Shown: positions 7,871-17,454, numbered from the stretch's first letter. The stretch is DNA of 64,000 bases from JAJPHW01 sp963799065 (GCA_963799065.1 CAWCVJ010000001.1:372001-436000), one strand, 5' to 3'. Numbers and translations are program-made. Notes: generated by a model from the letters alone, not told the origin.

Positions 7871-9874
7871 ATGCCGTCTCTTCGTCGGAACACTTGTGTT
7901 GGCACGCTCACAGCATTGACGTGCATCCTGTCGCTTGCGACCCCAACACTGGCTGGCCAGCCGAAACCAAGTAACGGCTCGCCGATGGACGTTCTGACTT
8001 ACCACACGGACACCCTCCGCACCGGCTGGTTCTCCTCCGAGACGCAGTTGACGGTGGCCAACGTCACTCCGCAGTCGTTTGGACTGCTGAAGACCGTCGT
8101 CCTCGACGGACGTGTCGACGCCGAACCACTCTTCACATATCAGCTGACGATTCCGAAACTGGGCGTTCACAACGTCATTTTCGTCGTAACGGAAAACGAT
8201 AGCCTCTATGGCATCGACGCCGACACCGGCGCTATCCTCGGCCGTCGCAGCTTCGGCACTCCCGTGCCGTATGAATATAAGAACTATGATGACAACGTGT
8301 ACCCGGTGATGGGCATTTTGGGCACACCGGTGATCGATCGCACAGCAGGCGTGATGTATCTGGTCGCCGACACCTATAACGGCAAAGCGGACTACTTTCG
8401 CTTGCACGAGATTTCGCTTACGACTTTCAAAGACGTCGTCCCGCCGGTAATTATCAACTTGACCGCCAAGCTCGCCAATGGATCTACGTGGCGATTCGAC
8501 CCAAGATATCACTTGCAGCGGCCCGGTCTGTTGGAGGCGAACGGGAGCATCTACGTCGCCTTCGGAAGCAATGGCGACACCCAGCCCGATCAATCTCGTG
8601 GCAGCATTGCGCGTTACGACGCCGCCACGCTGGCTTTCCTCGGTAGTGACGTTACGAACACGCTGCACCAAAAGACCAACCCGTTCTATTTGTCTTCCAT
8701 ATGGCAGTCGGGCTATGGCCCAGCGGTGGACTCAAATGGCGACATTTATTTCTCAACGGGCAACAGCAGCCCATACACTCCGAGTTATTCTGCGGCCTTT
8801 AATCGTCCTGACAGCATCATGCACTTGTCTTCGGACCTGACCTCGCTGGTGGACAGCTTTACTCCCAGCGATTACTTTCAGCTGGACCAGGGCGACACCG
8901 ACGTGGGTTCCGGGGGAACTATCCTTCTGCCCGACCAGCCGGGGTCGACTCCTCACCTGGTGATCCAAGGCGGCAAAGACGGTCGCACCTTTCTCATGAA
9001 CCGTGACAACCTCGGCGGCTATACGCAAGGCGGCCCGGACAATGTGCTGCAGGAAGTGAACCAAGGCGGCTGCTGGTGCGGCCCTGCCTATTTCGTAGGG
9101 GCGGACGGCAATCCTTACGTAGTGACGGGCGGCGGCAACGGCGTCACCAGTTGGCAACTGCAACTCACCCCGAGCGTGCAATTAGTGCAGCAAACCTCGA
9201 CGCCATATTACGTCGCCGATGGTCTGCCCGATTACGGGGGAACCATCCCTGTGATTTCATCGAACGGAACGACGGCAGGAACGGCGATTGCGTGGTTCAT
9301 TCAACGGCCACAGTCTTCCTCCGACCAAGATCCCGGCACGCCAATTACTTTATATGCGTTCGATGCGTCGAACTTGCAGAATCAGCTGATCTCGATTCAA
9401 GCCGGCACTTGGACCCACGCGGTCAATAGCAATGCCGATCTCGTCCCAACGGTTGCCAACGGCAAGGTCTACGTCGCCAGCAATAAGCAATTGCAGATTT
9501 TCGGATTGCTCTCGGCTAACGGGAAGAAAGCCCCCGCAACCTTGCCGGCATCTCTGAAACCCTCCTCGCCAGATGCGGTTTCATGTACGCCGAGCGAATC
9601 CGCGATGTCCGCAATTCCGAATACGAAAATCCCCGTTCATCAATTCAGCGGAACGGTTTGCAAGCTGGAAGGCGATCATCTCCAGTTGGCATTGCGCGAT
9701 GGCCACAGCATTCCCGTCGACATCCGCGCAGCCTTCGCCAAACATCGCAAGGTTGTGCTGAGTCAAGGCAGAGCGATCCACGTTCAGGCAACCATCGACA
9801 AAGAAGGAGTCGTGCACGCGGAGAAAATTTCTCCTTCGCACACGCTTTCCCCGCTCACGCCTGCGGATCGGTAA
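7871..9874 (+). CDS. Exported PQQ-like beta-propeller protein
   Basis: A 667-residue protein with a signal peptide from the ATG at 7871 (MPSLRRNTCVGTLTALTCIL, cleavage near TLAG). The body has quinoprotein-like propeller strands: VIFVVTENDSLYGIDADTG, GILGTPVIDRTAGVMYLV, GPAVDSNGDIYFSTGNSS and VANGKVYVASNKQLQIFG. These match the pyrrolo-quinoline-quinone-like repeat superfamily, but PQQ ligands cannot be confirmed by eye. The last 120 residues form a separate domain, possibly an OB-like beta domain. GAGG lies nine bases upstream of the start. The frame is open back to 7718, but that part has no signal-peptide character. Confidence 0.75.
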   Translation: MPSLRRNTCVGTLTALTCILSLATPTLAGQPKPSNGSPMDVLTYHTDTLRTGWFSSETQLTVANVTPQSFGLLKTVVLDGRVDAEPLFTYQLTIPKLGVHNVIFVVTENDSLYGIDADTGAILGRRSFGTPVPYEYKNYDDNVYPVMGILGTPVIDRTAGVMYLVADTYNGKADYFRLHEISLTTFKDVVPPVIINLTAKLANGSTWRFDPRYHLQRPGLLEANGSIYVAFGSNGDTQPDQSRGSIARYDAATLAFLGSDVTNTLHQKTNPFYLSSIWQSGYGPAVDSNGDIYFSTGNSSPYTPSYSAAFNRPDSIMHLSSDLTSLVDSFTPSDYFQLDQGDTDVGSGGTILLPDQPGSTPHLVIQGGKDGRTFLMNRDNLGGYTQGGPDNVLQEVNQGGCWCGPAYFVGADGNPYVVTGGGNGVTSWQLQLTPSVQLVQQTSTPYYVADGLPDYGGTIPVISSNGTTAGTAIAWFIQRPQSSSDQDPGTPITLYAFDASNLQNQLISIQAGTWTHAVNSNADLVPTVANGKVYVASNKQLQIFGLLSANGKKAPATLPASLKPSSPDAVSCTPSESAMSAIPNTKIPVHQFSGTVCKLEGDHLQLALRDGHSIPVDIRAAFAKHRKVVLSQGRAIHVQATIDKEGVVHAEKISPSHTLSPLTPADR

Positions 9875-10057
9875 AACCGGCTTTCGCCACGCTTTGTGAA
9901 CGGCAGATTAATTCTTGCTGCGCATGAAATTTTCGGCGGCTTTCGTAACGGAAACGACGTACACTGCAGATGTTTTTGGGCGCTCGAGAGCTTTGCGAAA
10001 GCAGGCCTCCGACGAGCGGGATTTTCTCCTACCGATTTCATCGTGAGGTGGTGCCCT

Positions 10058-11395
10058 ATGTTGCAAGCTGCCGGTTCGTTTACTTCTTCAGTAACTCGCT
10101 GCGTACTTTTATCGGCCTTTCTGCTTTGCCTGCCAGTCATGCCGGCGTACCCGCAAGGCCCCGCCCAGTACAAGGTGTTGTACTCGTTCCAGGGAGGCGC
10201 AGACGGCGCAAATCCCATCGGTGCGCTGACCCTGGATTCGGCCGGCAATCTGTACGGTGCTACGGCATATGGCGGGGTTGATGCGCAAATGTGCGAGAAC
10301 AACTTTTCCGTCGTGGGCTGCGGTACAGTTTTCGAGCTAAGTCCCGGCTCTAACAGCTGGATGAAAACACTGCTCTTTACCTTCTGCGGGTCCGGCTCCA
10401 AATGCCACGGTGGGGCCGTGCCCAACGGCAGTCTTGTGTTCGACAGTTCTGGGAATCTATACGGAACGACCTTTCAGGGTGGACAGTGTGCGGCTTCTTC
10501 CTCCGGTTGCGGCACGGCATTTCAACTTGTGCCCAGCGGAAACGGAACCTGGCAGCACAACATACTCTATCGTTTCCAGGGAGGAAGCGACGCTGCTACT
10601 CCCAATGGGGGATTAGTTTTCGACGTGGCAGGACAGCTCTATGGCACTAGTGGCGGGTCTGGAGCTGATCGTTTATACACATATGGAACAGTTTTTCGAC
10701 TCACTCCTGGTTCCCCGAATTGGACTGAATCGGTTCTTTATTCCTTTTGTGCGCAAGCTAATTGTACAGACGGCGAAGACCCTGTCGGCGGCGTAGTTTT
10801 CGACTCAAACGGCCATCTATATGGCATCACCAACGCTGGAGGACTGTCTTCCTTTGCCTGCCCCAGTTACTGCGGCGTCTTGTTTGAGCTGACACCTGAG
10901 GCACACGGGCAGTGGACGGAGAGCGTACTCCATAGTCTTCTGGGCGCCGATGGAGGCTATTCTCAGAGCACTCTCGTACGCGACGCCGATGGCAATTTCT
11001 ATGGCACTACAACCATTGACGGCGTGTACGCGGCAGGAACGGTATTCAAACTCTCAGCTACTGCATACGGCTGGAGGTACACCATTTTGTATGAATTTCC
11101 ATTGCGTTATGCTCACGGATCCTTCGACTTACGAAGTCCGCTTGCGCTCGATGGAAAAGGGAACCTTTACGGCACTTTGGGCGCTTCTGACGTACCCGGG
11201 TGCTGTGGACTCGTTTACAAGCTGTCTCCCCGACCTCACGGCATGTGGGCGTTCACCGATCTACACGATTTCAACGGTAAGGATGGAAGTTTACCAAGCG
11301 GGGGGTTAACAATCGAGCCGAGCGGAAAACTTTACGGAATGACGCAAATGGGCGGGGCAAACAACTCTGGCGTTGTCTTTGAGATTGTCCCTTAA
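10058..11395 (+). CDS. GloVer-repeat exported protein (TIGR03803 type)
   Basis: A 445-residue exported protein built of about eight repeats of roughly 50 residues with the core GxLxxDxxGNLYGTTxxGG, each followed by GTVFxLxPxG and a VLYSFxGG strand. This is the GloVer / TIGR03803 repeat, predicted to form a beta-propeller; no biochemical role is known. The ATG at 10058 starts a signal peptide (TRCVLLSAFLLCLPVMPAYP) and has GAGGTGG upstream; the frame is open to 9896 but that part is not signal-like. It is related to the three copies at 32250, 34844 and 37414 but is more divergent and lacks their shared upstream element. Confidence 0.88.
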   Translation: MLQAAGSFTSSVTRCVLLSAFLLCLPVMPAYPQGPAQYKVLYSFQGGADGANPIGALTLDSAGNLYGATAYGGVDAQMCENNFSVVGCGTVFELSPGSNSWMKTLLFTFCGSGSKCHGGAVPNGSLVFDSSGNLYGTTFQGGQCAASSSGCGTAFQLVPSGNGTWQHNILYRFQGGSDAATPNGGLVFDVAGQLYGTSGGSGADRLYTYGTVFRLTPGSPNWTESVLYSFCAQANCTDGEDPVGGVVFDSNGHLYGITNAGGLSSFACPSYCGVLFELTPEAHGQWTESVLHSLLGADGGYSQSTLVRDADGNFYGTTTIDGVYAAGTVFKLSATAYGWRYTILYEFPLRYAHGSFDLRSPLALDGKGNLYGTLGASDVPGCCGLVYKLSPRPHGMWAFTDLHDFNGKDGSLPSGGLTIEPSGKLYGMTQMGGANNSGVVFEIVP

Positions 11396-11420
11396 TTTCC
11401 GCACGAGGAAATCAAAAAAC

Positions 11421-11436
11421 CGCCGATAGGTCGGCG
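11421..11436. repeat. Small hairpin before gene at 11451
   Basis: CGCCGA pairs with TCGGCG around a TAGG loop, 14 bases before the ATG at 11451 and beside its likely ribosome-binding site (GAAGGA). It could affect translation or be incidental. Confidence 0.3.
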
Positions 11437-11450
11437 AGAAGGAACACGTC

Positions 11451-12206
11451 ATGAAGTTATCTTCGCGAAAAGTTTCCAAGAGGGTCGCTACTAAGCTGAC
11501 CGAGGCAACAGATTACCGCTTAAAAGCTTACGAGTTAGCCGCAACCACAGCCGGGGTTGGAATGTTGGCCTTGCTTCCAGCTGCGACCGCCGAGGTTGTC
11601 TATACCCCCGCCCACCAACAAATCACCCTAGGAACCAGCTTTCCCTTAGACCTTAATCGCGATGGTGTGATCGACTTTACAATAAACAACCGTCATGCCG
11701 GCGACTTAGGTAGCTGGAAGCTTTCGGTGTTGCCGCTTGTCGGTAACGGCGCCAGCGGCTTCCGGCACTTTAGCACGCTTCACGGGTTTGGTTCGTCCGT
11801 GTTTGCTTCGGCTCTGAGGGACGGGGCAATTATTGGCACAAGGTTTTATTTTCCAGCTAAGACAATGGAAGAATTTATCTACACTTTCTTTCACTCGGGT
11901 TTCGAAGAGGGTAGCTGGCTGAATGTAAAGAGCCGCTATCTTGGCTTGAAGTTTAAAATCGACGGAGAAACTCATTATGGATGGGCCCGTCTCAGCACTC
12001 AGTATATGTATCCCAACCTGTCCGCCCTTCTAACCGGCTATGCCTACGAGACCATCGCAAACCGCCCAATCATCGCCGGGAAAACCTCAGGGAAAGATCT
12101 CTCTATCGAAACTCGCAGCTTGGGAGCCTTGGCCGCAGGAGTCAATGGATTGCCTGCCGAAAGAGTGCAGACTCTGCCCGCGTCGGGTGAGGTCGTCGCG
12201 CATTAG
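11451..12206 (+). CDS. Exported protein of unrecognised family
   Basis: A 251-residue protein I cannot assign. It has a long N-region (MKLSSRKVSKRVATKLTE), a hydrophobic stretch (AATTAGVGMLALLPAATAE) suggesting export, then a beta-rich domain. One motif, LDLNRDGVIDFTI near residue 67, resembles a calcium-binding DxNxDGxxD loop. Further on are YLGLKFKIDGETHYGWARLS and LTGYAYETIANRPIIAG, with a final LGALAAG segment. The calcium-loop resemblance is a pattern observation and not a demonstrated site. It starts 55 bases after the GloVer gene and is probably cotranscribed with it. Confidence 0.75.
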   Translation: MKLSSRKVSKRVATKLTEATDYRLKAYELAATTAGVGMLALLPAATAEVVYTPAHQQITLGTSFPLDLNRDGVIDFTINNRHAGDLGSWKLSVLPLVGNGASGFRHFSTLHGFGSSVFASALRDGAIIGTRFYFPAKTMEEFIYTFFHSGFEEGSWLNVKSRYLGLKFKIDGETHYGWARLSTQYMYPNLSALLTGYAYETIANRPIIAGKTSGKDLSIETRSLGALAAGVNGLPAERVQTLPASGEVVAH

Positions 12207-12231
12207 TGCAGCAGCGGGGTCGCTGCCCGGT

Positions 12232-12256
12232 TTGACATCGGAGGCGGTGCTATGAT
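12232..12256 (+). promoter_or_regulatory. Candidate extended -10 promoter for cytochrome c gene
   Basis: TTGACA at 12232-12237 and TGC-TATGAT at 12248-12256. The spacer between hexamers is only 13 bases, so the -35 match may be fortuitous; the TGn extension of the -10 is the stronger element. The start codon at 12284 is 27 bases downstream. Confidence 0.45.
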
Positions 12257-12283
12257 CCGCTGTTACTCAGATTGGAGGCCTTT

Positions 12284-12718
12284 GTGAACCGATTTGCACT
12301 GTCTTTTCTGCTTTCACTCTGCTTTGCCCTCACCCTATCAGCGCAACAAAAGCCTACAGAGAAAGTTCAAGCGGACCATATCGAGGCGGCAACCGCAACT
12401 ATCCCAGCGGAAGCTGCAAAGCAACCTAACCCAGTTGCGTCAACCCCTGAATCGCTCGAACGGGGAAAGAAATGGTGGACCATCGACTGCGCGATGTGCC
12501 ACGGCACGTCAGGCAATGGCAAAGGAAAACTTGCCGTCGACATGAAGCTAACGATAGGCGACTTCACGGATCCCGCCACGCTGAAGAGCCGTACCGATGG
12601 AGAACTCTTTTACATTATCCACAATGGCAAAGGTGACATGCCCCAGGAAGGTACACGCGTGAGTGTGGGAGAGAACTGGGATTTGGTCAACTACGTGCGC
12701 TCCCTGGCCAAGAAATAG
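12284..12718 (+). CDS. Periplasmic cytochrome c (single haem)
   Basis: A 144-residue protein with a signal peptide (NRFALSFLLSLCFALTLSAQ), an Ala/Pro-rich linker and a class I cytochrome c domain. CAMCHG at about residues 69-74 binds haem, and GKGDMPQEG probably supplies the axial Met. WDLVNYVRSLAKK is the final helix. The start is GTG at 12284, with GGAGG five bases upstream; an in-frame TTG at 12272 overlaps that site and is less likely. It is a small diffusible electron carrier; its partners are not encoded nearby. Confidence 0.87.
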   Translation: MNRFALSFLLSLCFALTLSAQQKPTEKVQADHIEAATATIPAEAAKQPNPVASTPESLERGKKWWTIDCAMCHGTSGNGKGKLAVDMKLTIGDFTDPATLKSRTDGELFYIIHNGKGDMPQEGTRVSVGENWDLVNYVRSLAKK

Positions 12719-12773
12719 GCACGACGGGGCTGGACATTGTGAAGGCTCGTCCTGCAAGTATTTTCGCCGGAAT

Positions 12774-13928
12774 TTAGACCTGCTGACGGGCCTCGCCCAA
12801 CGTGACACTCACCTCCAGCTTTTTCTTGCCGCGGTAGATCGTCACTTTAACCACGTCGCCGGCACGGTGACTGTTCATGAGATGGCTGAGATCTTGTTCG
12901 TCCTGAACATCCTGGCCATCGATCGCGACAATCAGGTCTCCTCCAACCATGATCGGAGTGTTGCCCAGATAGGCGCGCTCGGTACCGCCCTTCAATCCTG
13001 CACGGTCTGCGGCGCCTCCGGGCGTCACCTGTACAATCAGGAGTCCATAATCCGCGGCGAGGCCCATCTGATCCGCCAACTCCGGCGAAATCGGAATTGT
13101 GCTCACTCCTAAGGCGGGACGCCGCACCCTGCCGAGCGTCAGCAAATCATTCAAAACCGCTTTCGCCGTGTTGATCGGGATCGCGAATCCTATGCCCGCG
13201 CTCTGTCCCACACTCGATGCGATCATCGTGTTAATGCCGATCACATCGCCGTGCCAGTTAAGCAGTGGCCCACCCGAGTTACCCGGATTGATGGCCGCGT
13301 CGGTCTGAATGGCTTCATCGATCATCATGCCGTCCGGTTCCTGCACCGAACGGATAGAACTGACGATGCCGCGGGTCAGCGTTCCCGTAAGTCCGAAGGG
13401 ATTGCCTATCGCATAAACCTTCTGTCCTACTTGTAGATTCTTCGAATCGCCCAACGTCATGGGAACGAGGTCGGGAGCTTTAATTTGGATCACGGCCAAG
13501 TCGTGCGAGCGGTCGCTTCCGACCACGGTGGCACGATATTTTTTGCGGTTATGCAGTGTAACTTCAATCTGGCGGGCGTCGGCGATCACATGGTAGTTGG
13601 TGAGAATGTGCCCATCTTTGTCGATGATGAACCCAGAGCCGGCGCCGTCCTGCGGAACCAGTCCATAGAAGAAGTTGAACTCGACCGCGTGCGAAGTGAT
13701 GTTGACGACCGAGTTGATGTTCTTACGATAGACCGAGATATTATTCTGCTCTTCGGCGTCGCCGGTGTCGGAAGCGGTTGATGCCTCGCTGATTTCGACG
13801 TGACTCGGCTGGCTCAGCAAGGCCGCCGCCGAGGAAACGCGAGAAGAGAGGTGTGAGCGCAGCGTTGTGAAGTAAAAGAAAACGCCGGCGAAAACGATGG
13901 CGATAAACAGAATGCGAAAGAGTTTCAT
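12774..13928 (-). CDS. HtrA/DegP-type serine protease with one PDZ domain
   Basis: A 384-residue membrane-anchored trypsin-like protease (S1C). An N-terminal hydrophobic helix (LFRILFIAIVFAGVFFYF) acts as an anchor. The triad is visible: His113 in TNYHVI, Asp143 in HDLAVI and Ser218 in NPGNSGGPL. One PDZ domain covers about residues 280-380 (YGLLIVQVTPGGAADRAGL). The family degrades or refolds damaged envelope proteins. It follows coaE by 32 bases on the same strand, so it may be the last gene of a folD-coaE-protease unit. Confidence 0.93.
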   Translation of the reverse strand: MKLFRILFIAIVFAGVFFYFTTLRSHLSSRVSSAAALLSQPSHVEISEASTASDTGDAEEQNNISVYRKNINSVVNITSHAVEFNFFYGLVPQDGAGSGFIIDKDGHILTNYHVIADARQIEVTLHNRKKYRATVVGSDRSHDLAVIQIKAPDLVPMTLGDSKNLQVGQKVYAIGNPFGLTGTLTRGIVSSIRSVQEPDGMMIDEAIQTDAAINPGNSGGPLLNWHGDVIGINTMIASSVGQSAGIGFAIPINTAKAVLNDLLTLGRVRRPALGVSTIPISPELADQMGLAADYGLLIVQVTPGGAADRAGLKGGTERAYLGNTPIMVGGDLIVAIDGQDVQDEQDLSHLMNSHRAGDVVKVTIYRGKKKLEVSVTLGEARQQV

Positions 13929-13960
13929 AATTCCAATGGCCTTGAGGAAACGCGCTGAGT

Positions 13961-14596
13961 TTATTCTAATGCGGCAGCGGCGCGTAGCTCAGTCAGAACT
14001 TTTTCGGCGGCGGTTTTCGCCTGTTCCAGCGTGCCCGAATTGTCGATCATATAATCGGCCGCTCTAATTTTTTCTTCCTCTGAGAACTGCGCCGCCATTC
14101 GTCGCTCTACTTCGGCTTTGGCCGTCGCGTAATCGCTTCCTGTGCGCTTGGCCCAGCGCTCAATGCGTTGTTCCGGTCGGCAAGTGACAACCACGATGCG
14201 GTCAAAGTACTTTTCCAGATCGGCTTCGAGAATCAGTGCCGCTTCGACTACGGCAATGCCGCCAGGATCATCGCGGGCCATTTGAGCCATCCATCCTTCC
14301 TGGGCGTCAATCACTGCCGGATGAACAATTTGGTTCAGTTCTTTAACGCGGGATCGTTTTTCGCCGGGATGCCCGAACGCGGTCTCTGCCAGCTTGGCCC
14401 GATTGATCTCGCCGTTAGCATCAAGAACGTCCTTTCCAAAGCGATCGACAACCTTTTTATAAACGGCTTGCCCCGGTCGCATGAGATCGTGGGCGACTTG
14501 GTCGGCTTGCATGACGTGCACGCCCGACTGTACCCAGATTTCGCCGACCGCCGATTTGCCCGACGCTATGCCGCCGGTGAGCCCCACTCTTAGCAA
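13961..14596 (-). CDS. coaE: Dephospho-CoA kinase
   Basis: A 211-residue cytoplasmic enzyme that phosphorylates dephospho-CoA to CoA, the last step of CoA synthesis. The P-loop is GLTGGIASGKSAVGE (residues 5-19). HPAVID and the conserved AALILEADLEKYFD and RRMAAQFSEEEK blocks match CoaE. The length is typical (about 200-210). The start overlaps the end of folD by seven bases, so translation is probably coupled. Confidence 0.96.
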   Translation of the reverse strand: MLRVGLTGGIASGKSAVGEIWVQSGVHVMQADQVAHDLMRPGQAVYKKVVDRFGKDVLDANGEINRAKLAETAFGHPGEKRSRVKELNQIVHPAVIDAQEGWMAQMARDDPGGIAVVEAALILEADLEKYFDRIVVVTCRPEQRIERWAKRTGSDYATAKAEVERRMAAQFSEEEKIRAADYMIDNSGTLEQAKTAAEKVLTELRAAAALE

Positions 14597-15513
14597 GACA
14601 CTCCCCGGCGCAATTGGGCGGCGCGCACTGTATTCGACATGAGCATGGCGATGGTCAGTGGTCCCACGCCGCCAGGTACCGGCGTCATCGCGCCAGCGAC
14701 TTCGAAGACTTCCGGATGCACGTCTCCCGCGAGCACAGACCCCTTGCTGCGAAATGTCTCTTCGCGTTTCCCGTTGCCCGCAAAAAGGCGCGCAAACTCG
14801 GCGCCGCTGGTGACCTTATTCATGCCCACGTCGATCACGGTGCCTCCCGGCTTAACGAAGTCCCGAGTGATCATGCCGGCGCGACCGATGGCGGCCACGA
14901 GAATATCGGCGCGACGACAAACTCCGGCGAGATCGCGCGTCTTCGAGTGGCACACCGTGACGGTCGCATTGGCGTTGAGTAAAAGCATGGCTGCGGGTTT
15001 GCCCACGATATCGCTGCGTCCCACAACCACAGCTTCGCGCCCGTCCACAGGAATGTCGCTGCGGCGCAGAATCTCCATCACGCCCGCAGGAGTGCAAGGA
15101 ACCAGCCCAGGGCGTTGCGTAGAAAGAAATCCCACGTTCATGGGATGAAATCCGTCCACATCTTTCGCGGGATCGACGGAAAGCAGCACACGCTGCGAAT
15201 CGACCTGCTGGGGCAGCGGTAGCTGCACCAGAATTCCGTCGATGTCATCGCGGACGTTGAGGCCATGAACCAATTCGAGCAGTTCTTCTGTAGAAACAGC
15301 TGCACTGGGCGTGTGCTTCTCGCTGTAGATGCCGACCTCCTCGGAAGCCTTCACCTTTCCGCGTACATAGATTTCCGACGCTGGATTGTTGCCGACAAGA
15401 ACCACCGCCAAGCCGGGACGAATTCCGGATGCCGTGAGTGAGCGAACTTGGTCCGCGATTTCGCGTCGAATTTCAGCTGCGATAGCCGTACCGTTCAATA
15501 GGGTTGCGGGCAT
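14590..15513 (-). CDS. folD: Methylenetetrahydrofolate dehydrogenase / cyclohydrolase
   Basis: A 307-residue bifunctional enzyme interconverting methylene-, methenyl- and formyl-tetrahydrofolate with NADP. The catalytic YVRGKVKASEEVGI block (Tyr/Lys pair) is near residue 50. DGILVQLPLP near 95, the nucleotide-binding VVVGRSDIVGKPAA near 160 and the C-terminal PGGVGPLTIAML are all intact. It is the first gene of the unit folD-coaE-protease on the minus strand. Confidence 0.97.
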   Translation of the reverse strand: MPATLLNGTAIAAEIRREIADQVRSLTASGIRPGLAVVLVGNNPASEIYVRGKVKASEEVGIYSEKHTPSAAVSTEELLELVHGLNVRDDIDGILVQLPLPQQVDSQRVLLSVDPAKDVDGFHPMNVGFLSTQRPGLVPCTPAGVMEILRRSDIPVDGREAVVVGRSDIVGKPAAMLLLNANATVTVCHSKTRDLAGVCRRADILVAAIGRAGMITRDFVKPGGTVIDVGMNKVTSGAEFARLFAGNGKREETFRSKGSVLAGDVHPEVFEVAGAMTPVPGGVGPLTIAMLMSNTVRAAQLRRGVSC

Positions 15514-15577
15514 ATCTCATTTTGCCATGTCGTCTGAGGCTGTGCTTCGCGGGCGAGGGCACCCGGGCGACAGGACC

Positions 15578-16264
15578 CTAATGGCAATTCGGGTCGTCAG
15601 CGAACTCGCCGCTCACCAGCATAGAGTCGAGGAAGCGGCTGCAGTCGGAAATTTTGATGCGCAGGGGATCGTTCTCCGCAGCCGCGGGATTCACCGTGGC
15701 TTCGGCATTCAGGGATTGAATAGTTGACTGAGTCTGACTATCCCATTGCTTGAGATTGGCGAATTCGTTTTTCAGCAGATCGACTGCTTTTTGATCGGCT
15801 CCGGTCTTGGCCGCGAGCGTCGCTTCGCTCAGACTCTTGTATGAACGAGTCTGATACTCCTGCAAGAAGGGCGCGAGCCAGTTTCCGGCGGCAACGCCGT
15901 AGCGAATGGACGAAGAAATCGCACCTCGCCACTCACGCATGTCGGAGACGGCGGCGATGGCCGCGCCCGCAAATTCGCGAGTGAGATTCGGGGTTGGGTG
16001 CGTCGGGGCTTGCGTCGCAGGGCCGGGAGTGGCCAGTGTAACAATCACCTTCCCCGGCTCAAGGCTGACCGTCGCTCCGGCAGTTTGGGCGAAGGCTTCT
16101 ATGTCAACATAGGAGCGCCCGTCGATTTGCAGCACGACGCCGGGCGCGGCGTGCCCGTTGACTACGAGGGTCGTTTTCTTTCCAGGCGCGGCCGCAGTTT
16201 GAGCGACCGCGAATTCTCCTAGTAAGAGCGCCGCGACACAGCCGAGCGAATGAATTCGGTTCAT
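15578..16264 (-). CDS. Exported protein with copper-amine-oxidase-N-like stalk domain
   Basis: A 228-residue exported protein. A signal peptide (CVAALLLGEFAVAQ) is followed by a short beta domain, LVVNGHAAPGVVLQIDGRSYVDIEAFAQTAGATVSLEPGKVIVTL when read in pieces, which resembles the stalk or copper-amine-oxidase N-terminal fold. That domain has no oxidase activity by itself. The C-terminal half is alpha-helical with a coiled-coil-like stretch (about residues 110-200). No catalytic motif is visible and the function is unknown. Confidence 0.72.
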   Translation of the reverse strand: MNRIHSLGCVAALLLGEFAVAQTAAAPGKKTTLVVNGHAAPGVVLQIDGRSYVDIEAFAQTAGATVSLEPGKVIVTLATPGPATQAPTHPTPNLTREFAGAAIAAVSDMREWRGAISSSIRYGVAAGNWLAPFLQEYQTRSYKSLSEATLAAKTGADQKAVDLLKNEFANLKQWDSQTQSTIQSLNAEATVNPAAAENDPLRIKISDCSRFLDSMLVSGEFADDPNCH

Positions 16265-16290
16265 GATGGCCTCTGTTTTCGAGGATACAG

Positions 16291-17322
16291 TTAATTGTTG
16301 ACGGGTTTCGGGTTGCGCTCAGTGAATCCCCACTGATGCCAATATGGATAGACGGGTTGCGTGGCGCTGGCTTTGTCCAATCTGGCAACTTGTTCGGCGG
16401 TCAGATTCCATCCTGCGGCTGCAAGATTCTGCCGCAACTGCTCTTCGTTGCGCGCGCCCATGATCACGCTCGACACTGTCGGCCTCTGGATTAGCCAGTT
16501 CAAAGCGACTTGCGCCACGGTCTTTCCCGTCTCTTTCGCAACTTCATCGAGAGCTTCGATTACTTTGTAGAGGTAGTCATCGGCGATTTGCGGACCCATT
16601 TCAGCGGTCTTGTGCAAGCGGCTTTCCGCCGGAAGGGGGTGTCCGCGGCGAATTTTTCCCGTGAGTCGTCCCCAGCCCAGCGGACTCCAAACTAACGCGC
16701 CGACACCTTGATCGAGGCCGAGGGGCATCAGTTCCCACTCATACTCGCGTCCCACGAGCGAATAGTAAACCTGATGCCCGGCGTAACGCGCCCATCCAAA
16801 ACGGTCGGAGACATCGAGCGATTTCATCAAGTGCCAGCCGGAAAAATTCGAGCATGCGATGTAGCGAACTTTCCCCGACTGGACGAAATTATTGAGCGTA
16901 CTCAGCACTTCTTCGGCAGGACTGAGCGCGTCGAAACCGTGCAAGTGATAAATGTCGATGTAATCGGTGCCCAGTCGGCGCAGGCTGGCCTCGCACGACT
17001 TGATCAAGTGGTAACGCGATGATCCCGCGTCGTTGGGCCCGTCGCCAAAGCGAAACGTACATTTGGTCGAAACCAGAAGATCGTTCCGGCGTCCAGCGAT
17101 GGCCTTACCGAGAATCTCTTCCGAAAGGCCGTAAGAATAGATGTCGGCGGTGTCGAACAAGTTGACCCCGGCTTCGAGGCATATATCCACGAGGCGCGTA
17201 GCCTCGGCTACGTCACTCGCTCCCCAAGCGCGAAAGAATTCGTTTCCCCCACCAAAAGTTCCTGTGCCAAAACTGAGCACGGGAACTTTTAAACCAGTGC
17301 GTCCAAGTTGTCGAAATTCCAT
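16291..17322 (-). CDS. Aldo/keto reductase
   Basis: A 343-residue NADPH-dependent oxidoreductase of the aldo/keto reductase superfamily. The catalytic tetrad is readable: Asp and Tyr in DTADIYSYGLSEE, Lys in LVSTKCTFRFGDG and His in DIYHLHGFD. Cofactor-binding residues are near SVIMGARNEEQL. The substrate is unknown. The ATG at 17320-17322 starts MEFRQLGRTGLKVP, the usual family N-terminus. The frame remains open to 17499 but that extension is unlike the family. Confidence 0.92.
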   Translation of the reverse strand: MEFRQLGRTGLKVPVLSFGTGTFGGGNEFFRAWGASDVAEATRLVDICLEAGVNLFDTADIYSYGLSEEILGKAIAGRRNDLLVSTKCTFRFGDGPNDAGSSRYHLIKSCEASLRRLGTDYIDIYHLHGFDALSPAEEVLSTLNNFVQSGKVRYIACSNFSGWHLMKSLDVSDRFGWARYAGHQVYYSLVGREYEWELMPLGLDQGVGALVWSPLGWGRLTGKIRRGHPLPAESRLHKTAEMGPQIADDYLYKVIEALDEVAKETGKTVAQVALNWLIQRPTVSSVIMGARNEEQLRQNLAAAGWNLTAEQVARLDKASATQPVYPYWHQWGFTERNPKPVNN

Positions 17323-17454
17323 AGGCCATGAGATGCAGCGGGATAGGAGGCGGCTGCAATTTTGGAGCGAGGAAGGTCCGAGTCTGCATCCGATGATCGT
17401 CGAAGTCCGCACGAAGGGGCCCTGATCGAGGCGCCTGATTAGGGAGCAGGTTCC

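Noticed and set aside
7823..8671. 282-codon minus-strand frame
   Set aside because: It lies wholly antisense to the PQQ-like propeller gene, with no signal, motif or ribosome-binding site; a by-product of GC-rich codon use.
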